Below, in pieces: positions 21,101 through 33,184 of a stretch of DNA of 64,000 nucleotides. How positions within the stretch are numbered: position 1 is the stretch's first letter; each line of letters opens with the position of its first letter. The notes beneath the pieces are model-generated. The model was given only the letters and a program-made list of their open reading frames with translations. It had not been told where the DNA came from and did no database searches. The position numbers and the translations under genes are program-made. The stretch is from Turbatrix aceti (Eukaryota > Nematoda > Chromadorea > Rhabditida > Panagrolaimidae), in assembly GCA_963969345.1 (NCBI GenBank), contig OZ017767.1:2728001-2792000 (forward strand), given 5' to 3'.

Positions 21101-21963
21101 TTAACTAAAAAACTCAAAAATGTATCAAAAATCACTTTTTTGAACATTTCAGGCCAAAAACCCCCCAAATTCCCTAAAAACCGACCCTTTGCCTCGAATT
21201 GTCGTCGCTTATCTTCTCGGACCCCGCCAGGTCAACAAAGAAGCACTTTCCCAGAGTCACAGCCTTCTGGGTCGCTTTCTGTCGCCGAATCGTAACCATG
21301 AAAACCGCGTGGCTCCTCGACGAGTGCTCATTCAAGATCATAGCCGCCGTCGTCCTCCTGGCGCACCCCGTCCTCCGAAGATGCTCAAACTGCTCGATCG
21401 ACGATACATCCACTTCAGTCAACGACTCGACGTAGGGTTCATGCGTGCCCCGGACGCGCAGGGGCTTTCTTTCGGTGGTCAGCAGATCGTAGGCTTTCTC
21501 ATTGAAGAGTTCATAGTAACTGACGGTGACCAGAGTCGCTTCGTGAAGCTTATTCTCGCTCAGGACCTCAAAAAGCTGGGCTGCGAAGCGCGGAATGATG
21601 CCGGGATCCGCCGAGGTCCCAGACATGCTGTGGGTCTTGCCGCTGCCGGTCTGGCCGTAGGCGAGGAGGCACAGGTTCATGCCCCGGAGCACGTCGAGGA
21701 CAGATCGCTGCATCACGGCTTCGTAGCACTCGGCCTGCGTCGCGGATGACGGCAAAACGGCATCGAAGGTGAACTAAAGATCACAAAAACCATGAATTAA
21801 TTTACACTCGTTCATAAAAACTTACTTGTTTGGCAGATTCGCCTTCGCCGGGAAAAATGACCGTCTGTTTATCATTTTCGTCATTTTCGACAAAGAAAAA
21901 CGGTTTGATGTGATCAGGTACACCACCGCGGATTCGGGTAACTATCCTTACAGATTGAGCCAT
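18101..21963 (-). CDS. Kinesin-3-like motor protein with FHA-like domain
   Basis: Six exons (21826-21963, 21186-21773, 20222-20806, 19442-19994, 18324-19355, 18101-18267) join to exactly 1021 codons (1020 residues). The motor shows the start SVRIVTRIRGG, P-loop AYGQTGSGKTHSMSG, switch I NEHSSRSHAVF, switch II DLAGSEK and INKSLFALQRVI. A neck/coiled-coil follows (IEELRAANQRMRDENAAIVGELE), then a weak FHA-like segment (residues about 385-450: TRATIL, DFFVNGEAL, GDRLSISG), an Ala/Glu-rich coiled coil, KDDVYVRVFDKKK (as in the conserved region of kinesin-3 tails) and an alpha-helical C-terminus. Kinesin-3 motors move vesicles or organelles toward microtubule plus ends. There is no PH domain. The motor N-terminus is short, and the loop after switch II (SEKISDDNSRQR) is atypical, with an unusual GTCGGT donor. 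The start at 21963 is chosen because kinesins begin near SVR; 21996 is an alternative. Confidence 0.85.
20024..20094 (-). tRNA. tRNA-Gly (anticodon GCC)
   Basis: A 71-nt cloverleaf on the minus strand. The acceptor stem GCATCGG pairs with CCGATGC, the D-arm A box reads TGGTTCAGTGGTAG, the anticodon loop CTGCCAC contains GCC (complement of 20060-20062) and the T-arm B box reads GGTTCGATTCC. No intron. It lies inside the fourth-exon acceptor-side intron of the kinesin gene, on the same strand. All invariant bases appear intact, so it is probably functional. Confidence 0.96.
20820..21180. repeat. Degenerate tandem repeat in a kinesin intron
   Basis: Three imperfect units of about 115 bases, each with AAAAATCAGTAA-like and AAACTCGTTT-like blocks (for example 20828, 20952 and 21068), fill the intron 20807-21185. 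They create a spurious repetitive minus-strand frame. Probably a local tandem expansion. Confidence 0.5.
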
Positions 21964-24312
21964 TGAAATAAAAACCCTGGAGTGAATAGAGGACACTGCG
22001 CAGCGCGAGGGAGGGAGTAAAAAACGAAAAAACGCGCGCAGGCTGTTTTGAATGGAATTTTGCGCGCGCTTGAAGGCGCAGTCTTGGCAGGATCGTAAAA
22101 GGAAATAATTACCAAGCTCTGATCGTAATTAATTTTACTGTACACCGTTTTCTGAGTTTTATCATTGACAAAAAATTATTTACCTAAAAAAATAAAAAAA
22201 TTTTAATGAAAGTATTATACAAAATGTGATTTTCAGATTTTTGTCCGTCGAAAATTAATAAATCTTTCTAAATAAATATTTATTAATTTTTTACCCCTTT
22301 TGACCTGATGTTTTTCGTTCCTTTATTTTTAGTCCAAATTGATGTCTTGGTGAACAAACAATGACGATGTGTCCGCGTCATCTTGGCTTTTTGCACGTTT
22401 CTGAGAATTCAGTCAATTTAGAGGTTCGCTTTTTGATTTACTGTCAAAATTTTTGTCTTCTTTTCTAATTTTTGAACACGCCGCCGCCGCGAGCGTTTCT
22501 ATTTCTAACGATGGCGCGCTGACAGGCATCTTGGGAGTTGGAAGACAGGCTATTGTCTTTTCTGCCGAGTCAGTGGTTTGGTTTTCGAACGGATTGGCGA
22601 AGCAAAAAGTGAGGGTGAGATGAGAGTTCCACTTTTTTTTAATCTTTTTTTTTGCGTCTGTTAAACAAAAAAAAAAGATACGATAGAGCCATTTTTATCC
22701 AAAATAGGATTACTTTTTCTTGGTTGGTTATTTTTTTGATGGCACCATATTACTTTCACATTTTAAATTTAGTGTTTTTTTACGACTGGACGCTTTATTT
22801 GGAGGCCAGCTGACGTCAAATTATTTTGGAAACGCATAATGAGGTGCCCTGGCACAGAATGACCGGATACACGTATGTATAATATACTATTTGGATATCT
22901 GGACACTCGATAGCCGTCCTGGTGCATAAATGGTCCTCTGGGGGAGGTTGCCCTTTTTTGGCAGTAGAACTGTGGTCTGACAGACTGCCTACCCGGTACG
23001 GATTCTAATAGGCGTCATCAGTCGCCTATTCACGCCTGCCTGTGTTCTAAATTTGGCAACTACGCCGCCCTCAAAGATGACACTTCTTCCTTTTTTTAGA
23101 AAGTCAAAAAAAAAGTTATTTGTTTTGTGTGTGTTCATTCACAATTTGGATATTTTTGGTGGCTGGGAGGGACAACAAAACAAGGCCACATGTTTTCCCG
23201 AAAAACATGTGGATAATGGATATAAAAGACATTTGTCCCAGTTCACATGTCACAATTCGAAATAAATATTTCTTGGAGGTTATTAAGGGTCAACCCTTTT
23301 TTTAGATACAAAAAGTGTTTCCAGAAATCACTTTAAAATTGTATTTTATTTATTTTTTGCTTTTTCGAGATAAAAAAAGCTCGTAAATTGGGGTGCTTCG
23401 TCTGATTGAGCTGGCTGGCTTCACGCATCTCATTATTCCACCCAAGATAGATACATCTAGTCCACCCCCCACCCGAGACTTCCGGATACGAGATTTCTGT
23501 TTCTCTGTTTCTGGTGGACTCTGGCACGCATCAACCAACAGTGACAACTACTTGATGATTGGGCTCATGCGTGTGTTTTTCCACTATTTCTACCCAATTT
23601 GATGAGGCGCAGCGCTGCAACTGTTCATTCTTTGCTTTTTTTAATCTTTGGGTTACTCAAGAATTGGACCACTTTTTTTTTCGAGCGAATTGACGTTTGA
23701 TTAAAAAAATTAAAAAAAAAATCTTTGAACTACGTCATTTTTTTCATTTTCAGCTTTTCAAAAATTTTCAAAAATTATTACTAAAAACTTTGTTGGTACC
23801 AAAAAGCGCATTTGAGAGGGGTTTTGGGGGTGGCTATCTAACCAACTCCTCAAAGTGTTTGTCAGACGACTCTCCAGAGAGGAACAAGTGATACTGCTTT
23901 TTTTGTTTTGTTCTTTTTCCTCTCTTTTTTTGGTTGCGCCGGCGCGAATTGCCGAGGAAGACCACACTTCCTTGGGTTGTCGTTTTTCGTCTTCCATTTG
24001 ATTTTGTCCGAAAAGTCATGCTTTGTTTGTTTGGCAATTAAAAAAAGTTACTGCGCATATGTATGTATGCCGAGTTTCTGTTTTGCAGCAGCTCGGGCGG
24101 TTCTTTGACTTGCCGGGTTGGGAGATGAGTTATTGGCACTTTGTACTATGTAAATAAATACTTGGGAACATTATCGTACATATTTTTTTTGTATTGGCGG
24201 GCTTTGGATAACATTTTGCGCGTAAAAATATTTTTAAAATAAATATTTAGATTTTTACGGTATTCTCAATTTTTTTTTGTTTTAAAATTTTTTTATTTTT
24301 CAGAAATCAAAA
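21964..24312. other. Intergenic region between kinesin and globin genes
   Basis: Divergent spacer of about 2.35 kb. 22010-22100 contains GCGCGC-rich sequence next to the kinesin start. 22480-22620 is a GC-richer patch that could be a 5' exon of the globin transcript, since the globin start at 24313 follows an acceptor (TTTTTCAG at 24296-24303). No open reading frame or RNA gene is recognised. Confidence 0.35.
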
Positions 24313-25275
24313 ATGTTAGGCATCCTTCAATCCATGATGAAATCCCCGGCCAAGAGCCACCACCACCGTAGATCGTCATCCAAGCGTGGAAAACGACGAA
24401 ACAACAGTTGCGTGCCAAATTCGGCATCGATGAGCGGCGTCGCAAAAATGATGGCCGCATCCCGGCTCGCTGCCTTCGATTCACCCCAGGAACCCCTGCC
24501 TGCCCCCATCGTCGATGGCCACCGTATTTTCAGCCGGTACTCCGGCAGAGCACTCGCGCTCGAAGACGAACACTTCGAAGCCATCGTCGAGAGTTACATT
24601 CGCATCGACGATAAATACGCTTTTTTCGAAGACATTTTTGTGAAACTCTTCATCGTTGATGACCCTGAAATTGCCGAGATTTTTGGTCTTGCAAAGTTGA
24701 GTGAAAAAGAGCTTCGACGGAGAAATGCATTCAGAACTCATATTTGCAAGTTTCTTCGGTTCATGACAACTTTGGTGGACATGTTGTTGAAGAAGGGGCG
24801 TGAAGATGAGTTTATTCATATTATTCGGTAAGTTTTTTTTTTGAAAATGAGATTTCACTGAAAACAGAGTTTTTTTTCAGTATCGTCGGACGACAACACT
24901 GTCAGGTAAGACGCATAAGTTTTACGGCAGCCCGCTGGTTGTCGTTCAAGACAGCGCTTCTCAACGCGTTCATGAAGCTCGGCGACCCCGATCGAACGAC
25001 CTATGCATGGACTATTTTTATCGGTTTTCTCATTTCTGAAATCAAAGACGCCTACCTCTCTCATGTTTGTTTTTTTTAGCATTTTGTAACAATTTTTTTT
25101 GATTCTGGAAAAAAATTCATTTTTTAAGCAAAATTTTTTTGCAAAATTGTGCATAAATAAAAATTTTTAGGTACGCCACCTCCGCTCAAATTCGATGCCA
25201 CAAGTCCTTGAAACGTACTCTCTCAACTACAAACGAAGAGATTCCGGTAATTGTCCGCACATTGGGGAAGAATAA
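24313..25275 (+). CDS. Nematode-type globin with long basic N-terminal extension
   Basis: Exons 24313-24827, 24881-25064 and 25171-25275 join in phase to 267 residues. The globin fold starts near residue 83 (EDEHFEAIVESYIRID). The E helix includes FRTHICKFLRFMTTLV, whose His is the candidate distal ligand, and the F helix includes IVGRQHCQV, whose His is the candidate proximal haem ligand. The B/C helix segment is YAFFEDIFVKLF. The first 80 residues are not globin and are basic, with HHHRRSSSKRGKRRNN. Nematodes have many divergent globins, and some have terminal extensions; haem binding here is inferred. The second intron uses a GTTTGT donor. The start is the first ATG after the acceptor at 24303. 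Confidence 0.75.
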
Positions 25276-26004
25276 ATTATTCATGAACGCATTCATTCAT
25301 TCATTTACTAATTCTTCCACTCACTTTCTTCGGCTTTCTTTCAACAACCAAAAAAATATGTATCCATTTATTGGATTCCTTCCTTTTTTTCTTCCTTTTT
25401 CAATTTTTTTATGAATATTTACTATACTTTCAGATTCTGTTTTTTTTGTTTGTTTGTTTGTACGTATAATTTTTTTGTGTACGCTTTTGTGTTGAACAAA
25501 AAATAAATAAATAAATAAATAAATACACATTATTTTTTTGTTGTAATTTGATTTTTCATTTGTCTGCGAGGCCAAAAAAACAACCAAAAAATGCTGTTTA
25601 ATTTCTGAAAAAAACTGACTTCGGTCAATTTTTTTATGTTTTGAAAAATGTCGGAAAAATTTTTTTTGAATATCGATACATACAAAATCCGGCTTCTTCG
25701 GAGTCGATTATGCTTTTCTTCCGGCACTAATGAAATAAAAAACTCCGTGACAATCTCCAAAAAAATTTACTTCCTTCAAGAAAATCTAAATTTCACTAAA
25801 AAATAAAATTCAATCAATTTTTTTTATTATTGAATAAAAATCTGGCACTTTTAAACCCCAAAAAAAAACCAACGCCAACAAAAACTGGAAACTTTATTGT
25901 CCACATAAAAATTTACAGTAACTTTCTCTTTTCCGCATACTAATACAGTACAATGTTGTGTGAAAAAAAAATGTCACAAGAAGTCGAAGTAAAAAATCCG
26001 CCCA
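25276..26004. other. Convergent 3' region of globin and WDR20 genes
   Basis: Holds an AATA microsatellite at about 25500-25525 and TTTATT at 25893-25898, a reverse AATAAA 107 bases past the WDR20 stop. No gene seen. Confidence 0.45.
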
Positions 26005-29000
26005 TCAGCACTTGGACGCCATCTCATCCACGGCACTCGTCGTCGTTTTTCCGGATCCAATGGAGTGATGCCTGCGCCGTTTCGTGCGCCCCGGTCTCGC
26101 CCAGGTGACTATGTATCCCTCCTGGCAGCCGGTGACTACGCATTCCTCGAGAAACGCGAGCGCTGTTAGCCTTTCGTGGGCCACTTTTTTGCTGACGAGG
26201 GGTTCGATGATCGGCACTTGGTCCAGTCTCGGGCAGATTGCCGAGCCAAAAATTGGAGGGGATTCTTTCTCGGTGCCGGATTCAGTCGTTGATGAAACTG
26301 GAGATTCTGCGCCGTTCGCGTAGCCGTTAGCGTGGTTGGAAGAGTGACTGGACGAGTGGCTGTTGCCGCCGGTAAGTCGGCCGAGACTACAAAAATTATG
26401 AATTTAAAAAGAAAATACTTAAAAAAAATTTTTTCAAAAAATGAACCATTTTTTCCAAAAAGAAACCCAATTTTTTTCAGCAAAAACAAACAAACATTGC
26501 TTCGACAAAAATGAAACTATTTTTTTTTCTCGAAAAAAAAAAATTCTCCAAAAATAAACCTTATTTTTTTGCAAAAATACATTTTTATCCAAAAATGAAT
26601 GCTAATTTCTTATCAAAAATAGTTTCAAAAAAAACATTTCCCAGATTTTTTTTGAAAACAAAAAAATACAAAAAAAAATAAAAAAAACTAAAAACCACTT
26701 TTTTTCAAAAAAAGTGTTGTCAAAAATTTTTTTTGAATAAATATTTTTTAATATTCTTAAACAAAATATTTTTTTTTAAACAAAACAAAAAAAACTATTA
26801 TAAAAATAAAAAAAGTTTATAAAAAATTTTTTGAACTCACCCAAGTCGATTGCCGAAGCTGAATCCCCGTCGATGCCGTTTCTGTTTGGTCTTGCTGGTG
26901 TTGAAGACCGAGTGATTGTTGCTATTAGCAACAGTCGGGTCATCCTCGCTGGTGACACTCGTCGTCATGACCCCCTGGGCAGATTCCGGCCGTATGTGTA
27001 TGACCGTAGGCATGAACACCGGATTCGAGAGGACATCTTCTGCCACGTCCCAGAGCAAAAGTTGCGTGTCGTGGCCTACCGATCCAATTCTATACCCCGT
27101 AAATGGTCTCCTCGGTGGATCAGAAACGACAGTAACCGAATTCGAATTCAAATTTGAATTTGTATTATTCAAATTCGAATTTGCAGTGCCATTGACCGCA
27201 GCTGTCGGCAGTTTGAGGAGGGGCGGAGGCGGAGGGGTGTCTCGATCGAGAGTCGCTGTCGGAGCCTGCTCGCATCCATACTCATTCACCGCCGCGGTCG
27301 TATAGACAATATTCCTCACGGATTCGACCGACCCTTCATCGTCGTCGTCCAGCGAACAGGTCGAGTCCCCAGAAGACAAACCAACCGCAAAGGGGTCAAA
27401 CGCGACTTTTGAGATCCAGGATTTGTGGCCCTGGCCTCGGCAGACGACCCGCTTTTCAGCGAGGCTGTATACGCAGAGCAGATCGTCTTCGCCGCCGGTC
27501 GCGACGAGTTGGCCGTCCGGGCTGAACGCGAGGCAGAGCAGGCCACCGAAGTAGGCCTTCATCGTTGCGACGCACTCGAAGCGGTTGTAATCGATGACCC
27601 GGAGGAAGCCGTCCTGCGAGACGACGCCGAGGAGAAGGGTGCCGCCCGGAATTTCACAAAACTCAAATTCGTTGATTGCACTGCTACCCGTGCCAATGGC
27701 CATCCTGCGAAGGGGGTTTCGCTGTTGCTTAGTTTTTACCGAATAGACTGTAAATCCGTCACCCTGAAAAATTTTAAAAATAGAAAAAAAAATGCAAAAA
27801 CTCTCAAAAAATTATAAAATGTTATTTTTTAACAAAAAAAAGTATCAAAAAATTACTTTTTGAAAAAAAAATTCGCAAAAGTTAAAAAAAATTATTTTTG
27901 GTAAAAAATCTAAAACAAAACTCAAAATTGAAGAAAAAGAAAAAAATGATATTACTTTGAACCAGAGTTGTTCGATGCTCACCAAATTGCTCCTGCTTAC
28001 TGCTCGCTCCTGCTCAGCTCACGAGCGCGAGCGGAGCGAGCGCGAAAAATTGGAGTGCTCAATGAGCATGAGCAGAGCGAGCACGAAAATTTGAATTGCT
28101 CAAAGAGCGCGAGCAGAGCGAGCGCGAGAAATTTTTAAAATGAGCACTGCTCACTATAAATTTAGTGCTACAAATACAAAAATACTGGTAGTTTCGATCA
28201 AAAACACCATGTTGGAGGTATCTCCAAGCAATATGCGGTATTTCTTTTAGCAAAGGACTGAATTTGTGACTCAAAATTCACTATTCTTGTGTGAGCCATT
28301 TTCGCTCATTGCTCGCTCCTGCTCGACTCACGAGCGTGAGCAGAGCAAGAGCAGAGGATCTGAGAATAAAAGAGCGCGAGCGGAGCGAGCGCGAAAATTT
28401 TAGAAACTCAAAGAGCATGAGCAGAGCGAGCACGAAAAATTGAATTGCTCAAAGAGCGCGAGCAGAGCGAGCGCTGAAAATGGCCGAATTCAACAACTCT
28501 GCTTTGAACAAAAATTGCAAAAAAAATATAAAAATCCGATTTTTTTTTATGATAAAAAAAGGGAAAAAATTCCCAAATGCTCAAAAAAATTTCCTAAATT
28601 TTTGGTTAATAGTCGTTTTCAAAAAATATTATTTTGGTGAAATAATTTTTAAAAATCTAAAAAACACCCGAATATCGAAAAAAATTGAAATTTCAAAAAT
28701 TTATTTATATTTGAAAAAAAAGTCTTCAAAATCTATGAAAACCAACCTGTTTAAAGACCTGATACACTGGAGGATCACTAAAGCATGATAATGCTTCGTT
28801 GTACTCGTAAATATTGCCCGAAGCATGACTAACAGCAAAACACGTTGGTTGATTGGGAATCCACTTGATGCACGTCACCGACGTCTTTTCAATGTTACGG
28901 TCTTCGTTGAAGAGTCGCGATGGAACGACGTCCTTCTGCAGGGGATCGATGAGTTGTACCTGACCGGCGCTAAAGCCGATGACGAGTGGCACAGAGCCGA

Positions 29001-29934
29001 CACGGGCTGTCTGTGAGTTGAAGTCGTGACACGTCGGAAACGTGCCTTTGTATACCCGCTTGTCGATTGGAAGCGATAAATTAGGTGTCCCGTGGATGCT
29101 CCTGCAGCGAAAATTGATCATTTTACAGTGAAAAATGCGGTCAAAATAAGTTTTCAAAGACTTACACGTAATCAAAAACAAAAAGCTCTCGACCTATGTT
29201 GAAGCAGATCTTGTCGGTGTAATTTTCTTCGTCTTCGGCAGAAGACGGAAACGTCACAAATGATACGCGAACCGGACAGTTTGGCACAGCGTTGATACCC
29301 TGAAGCAAAAAAAACCGTAAACTCGTATCTCGACAAAAAAATCGCGGCAAGAGTTCAACTTTCAACTCCCCCGACAAAATGCAACCGTTTGTTTTCCACC
29401 ACGAAAAAAATTCAAGATAAGAACGTGAGCAAAAAAAACTGATAAAAAATTTTGGCCAATCAATTTTACAAAAAAACCGTAAACTCGTATTTTTCAGAAA
29501 AAAATCACAACACGAGTTCAACTTTTCACTCCCCCACCAAAAAATTCCGTCTTCTCCCCCAAACTCACGGTAGTAGCCGCAAACGTAGCCTTATTAGGTC
29601 TATAATACGTTGCGACAGTCATCTTTCTGTACACTCCGTCGGGGGTTGTGAGATGACTCTTGATTTCCTCCTTGACAGGTGTGGCCGTCGTCGGCGAAGG
29701 CTGATTCTGGCTCTGTAGTTGTGGAATGCCGCCGCTAATCACCGGATGTGGTACGATAGAACTGGGCGAAGGATGCGAGACAAAGAGACTCGATGGCACG
29801 TAGGATGATGCTGCGTCTGAGTCACCGGTTGGCGTGATGGGTGATGGACGATTGAGTACAGTCGAGGAAGAAGAGGAAGCGTTTGTCGTTGTCGTCGCGC
29901 AGCCACCACCACCACCCCCGTAGCCGGCGTGCAT
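26005..29934 (-). CDS. wdr-20: WD-repeat protein 20 (USP12/USP46 cofactor homologue)
   Basis: Five exons (29569-29934, 29166-29299, 28747-29101, 26841-27763, 26005-26386) join to exactly 720 codons (719 residues). The first 75 or so residues are Gly/Ser/Pro-rich. The WDR20 signature is clear: INEFEFCEI, LGVVSQDGFLRVIDY, YFGGLLCLAFSPDGQLV, ATGGEDDLLCVYSL, GHKSWISKVAFDPF, then HDTQLLLWDV and a final EGYIVTWARP blade. A disordered Asn/Ser-rich insert (about residues 430-480) precedes the last blades. In animals WDR20 binds and activates the deubiquitinases USP12 and USP46; in worms this complex is linked to glutamate-receptor turnover. The donors GTTGGT (exon 3) and GTGAG (exons 1 and 4) are less usual, but phase is kept throughout. 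Intron 3 holds a compound repeat. Confidence 0.9.
27990..28485. repeat. Compound GAGCGAGCGCG-type repeat in a WDR20 intron
   Basis: Two blocks (about 27990-28145 and 28305-28485) consist of variants of GAGCGCGAGCGGAGCGAGCG and GAGCATGAGCAGAGCGAGC, each introduced by TGCTCGCTCCTGCTC and flanking a central 160-base AT-rich stretch. The outer and inner edges are partly complementary. It may be an old foldback element or local expansion. No coding potential. Confidence 0.6.
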
Positions 29935-31588
29935 ATTATTCAGCAGAAATCTCGTAGATGCCGACGACGATGTTCGAGTTTGACAAAACCCATCAACATC
30001 CTTTTCTCAAGCCGAGGAGCCTGGCATATCCACGAGCTTCGTTCTCACCACGAAAACTTGATTCAATAGTAAAAATAAATACGGTAGCGGTGACAAGTGA
30101 CAGTAATAATTATAATAATAATAAGTAGTAACAAAAAATAGAGGAGTAATAAAAACTCTGGATAACATTACTCTTTTCTTTTTTTTTCCCCGAGTTGGTT
30201 CGCTTGGCAAAGTGTCACCCAATCCCCAAAGTGCACGGTTACACGGACGAACTCCAGAAGTTTGAACGAGAGATATGCTTTTTTTTACACGCTTGCTGCT
30301 GCTTGCTCCGCTGGCTTGCTTTGGTTGTTTGTTGTCACCACCATCGCCACCGGCGGTGGCAACGTGACGCGACAGAACAGCGAGCAAAAGCACACGCACC
30401 GGGAGTGACATGAGTGAATGGACAGGACAAATTACGTGAAATCCTTGATGCATGCAGGATTTTTTCTCTAAGTTTTGGCAGATCATCCTGGTGGTTACGA
30501 TGTGGTATTTTGAGGAAACACATTTGGAAAACAAAATCTGTCAAGAATGCGTGTCTTTTCTGGGAGAAAGTCAACTTTGTACAACACAAAATTCATTTAA
30601 AAAAAAGTGCATTTTCTGAATCATGAATAATCGAGAGACCAAGCAATCATTGAAAAAAAGTCATTTACATCTTTGAGACTTTTTTGATTACAAATATTTT
30701 TTTTAAACATTTTTTTTATTGTAATTTAAAAAAAACATCACTAAATCGATGCTTGAATTTTATAGTTTCAATTTTTCTACAAAAAAATTGACAAAAAATT
30801 GTGTGAAGCAAGACTCCGCAGATTTCTGGCGACAAAAAAATTTCTTCTATTTAATTCTACAATTTTTTCTATGATACTTCAAAAAAATACATTTGCAAAT
30901 AAAAAATTTTTCTCGTGCAACATTTTTTTTTGAAAATTTTTGATTTTTTCAAATTTTTTTTGATCCGAAATCGAAGGATGATTGAAATGCAACTGATAAA
31001 AAAAACTTCTATCGCCTTATTGGATTGACCGCCAACATGTTACAAATTGCCTTTGGCGCTAATTATCACAAATTTCTATTTTACGCAAAAAACATCTTCG
31101 TCGTGGTTTTTCTCCAAAACGAAAAAAATCCCTTCAAAGTTACCATATTGATTCCATCTTCTTTTCCATGCATCCAGAAATTCAAATATTTTTTCGTCCA
31201 TAAAAACCAACTTTTGGGTCACCGGTAATTGCGCGCCTGTTCCCCTCCCCCCTCCGATATCTCACCGCAACAACCTTAGTTTAGCTTTAAAAATTGAGAA
31301 AAGACGGCATTCGGCCCGCGACCCGCGCTCTACCGCGGCTGACACCATGCCCTCGGAGCCACTTATGCTTGACCGGCGAGCGTGGGAGCCATCAACCTGT
31401 CGTCTCTCATCGTCCCCCCCTAAAAGTTGGCCTTTTTTCAGTCAGGCGGGGCATACATAATTTTTTTAGTCGATCGTCGTCTTCGTCGTTTGTCTGCTGC
31501 CACAAATCAAATCACCGCTTTCTCCTCTGCTGCGCTGTTGGTATTTTTCCTTCTCCTTCATTCATTACTCATCCGACTTTCTGCCAAA
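29935..31588. other. Divergent region between WDR20 and the NEK-like kinase
   Basis: About 1.65 kb. A minus-strand frame starting at about 30410 begins MSLPVRVLLLAVLSRHVA, which resembles a signal peptide, but it has no other support and could lie in the WDR20 5' UTR. 31240-31590 is GC-rich and pyrimidine-rich, probably the kinase promoter and 5' UTR. No RNA gene recognised. Confidence 0.35.
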
Positions 31589-32560
31589 ATGTTTTCTGCC
31601 AAAGCTTCTTCGATGATGGTATCGTCACGGAAGCCGGTGTGCAGCATCGATAATTACACCATCGGCGACCTTCTCGGTGAAGGCGCTTTTTCCCGGGTTT
31701 ACGCTGCCAAGTGCAAGGCTACTGGAAAGCTTTATGCGCTCAAGAAAATTGAGGTAATTTAAAAAAAAAATTTTTTTTTTGGGTTTCTATTGATAAAAAA
31801 TTTTTTGCAGCTGGCGCACCTGGACGAGAAATACTACAAGCTGTGCTGCAACGAAATCGCTCTCCTGCAGTCGGTCAAATCCGAATACGTGGTATCCTGC
31901 CTCGGCTCTTTTTCCACGTCCGACGACCTCTGCGCCGTCCTCGAGTTCCTCGACGGCGGCGATATGGCCCAGCAGATCGAGATCCTCCGCCACAAGGGCA
32001 CAATGTACTCCGAGCGCACCGTCTGGTACTACTTCCACCAGATTTGTTACGGTCTGCGTGATCTTCACGCCCGGCGAATCCTCCACCGTGATCTCAAGCC
32101 GGCCAACGTTTTCCTCAACACCCGTGGCCAGGTGAAGCTCGGGGATCTCGGCCTATCCAGGTGCTTTTCCAACCTGACGGCGGCCTGCGTCACCCGTGTC
32201 GGCACCGAGTACTACATGGCTCCCGAGCGGAACCAATCCGGCGGCTATGATTTCAAGTCTGACATTTGGTCGCTCGGATGCATGCTCTACGAATTCTGCG
32301 CCCTCCGAAATCCGTTCAACGGCGAAATCATCAACGCCTACGCTCTCCACAAGAAAATTGCCCGTGGCGAGTTCATTCCGCTGCCTTCCAGTCAGATGTA
32401 CAGTAACCAGCTGCATTACTTCCTACACTGCTGCATGTCTGTCGACCCGGACGAGCGCCCGACCGCCGAACTCGCTGCCCAGGCTGCCAAAAAGATGTTC
32501 CGTCGCTTCGAATTCCTCCTCAGCGAGTACAAGCGCAAGAGCGGCTATCTTCGACCTTAA
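31589..32560 (+). CDS. NEK6/NEK7-type Ser/Thr protein kinase
   Basis: Two exons (31589-31753 and 31811-32560, phase 0) give 304 residues, essentially the length of human NEK7 (302). The kinase domain fills the protein: Gly loop LGEGAFSRVY, catalytic Lys in YALKKIE, HRDLKPANVFL catalytic loop, DLGLSR in place of DFG (DLG is usual for NEK6/7), activation loop ending TEYYMAPER, WSLGCMLYEFCALRNPF and the closing RPTAE region. The N-terminal tail is only about 20 residues, and there is no coiled coil or RCC1 domain, which fits NEK6/7 and the worm NEKL-3 group. Those kinases act in mitosis and in membrane trafficking and moulting. The start is the first ATG in a C-rich leader; acceptor TTTTTTGCAG. 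Confidence 0.92.
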
Positions 32561-33184
32561 ATTGTGATTATCCTCATTCACCCTTCAACCTGACTTTATT
32601 TTTACGATTTTTGTTCTTTATCATTTTTGTTGTTCGCCATGGAGCTCTTTAACCGCCCCATGTCCTGGTTAACCGGGATTATTCTGGCTTATTATCCTTT
32701 TCATTTCTTTTTTTTGCTATGAACACATGAATTGGTTGATTTAAAGCTTTAGCGGGATTGATGCAGGGGTTGTTGCGGGCTTTGTCGATTCCTGGATGAT
32801 TCGGGACTTGGCAATTGTATATGGTGAATTGTCTGTGTTTTGCCAAGTGTTTGACGGATCAGCACGGCGTTTGAATTGACATTGAACTTTTTTTGAAAAT
32901 CATGTTAAGAAAAGACCATAAACCCATTTTTTTTGTTGGACGGCAATAATTTTTTTACAATTGCGTATCTGTATGGGGGCTTTTTCTTGGGTGCGAGAAG
33001 TTTACGGAAAATAAGACTTTTTGTGTTTTACATCATTCGACGCAGTAAAACAAGGGCATTCACTGAATGTACCAAGCGCATATATTCCTGTTTTGAACAT
33101 TGTCTGTGGCGAATAAAAAAATTATGTTTTTAAATAGGCACTAACTGTAACTCAAAAAAAAAATCATAAATATAAAAATCGACG
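32561..33184 (+). other. 3' flank of the kinase gene
   Basis: AT-rich, with no open reading frame worth reporting and no RNA gene recognised. From about 33130 rightward it enters the repeat island. Confidence 0.4.

Noticed and set aside
20827..21168. Repetitive minus-strand frame (FKKVIFDTFLSFLVNK...) inside the kinesin gene
   Set aside because: It lies in an intron and arises from an AT-rich tandem repeat with low-complexity translation.
22800..23060. Possible small RNA gene or spliced-leader RNA in the GC-richer patch
   Set aside because: No Sm site with flanking stems or known leader sequence could be seen.
30007..30534. 175-codon minus-strand frame with a signal-peptide-like start
   Set aside because: Low-complexity C-terminus (TTYYYYNYY), no splice or family support; more likely upstream or UTR sequence.
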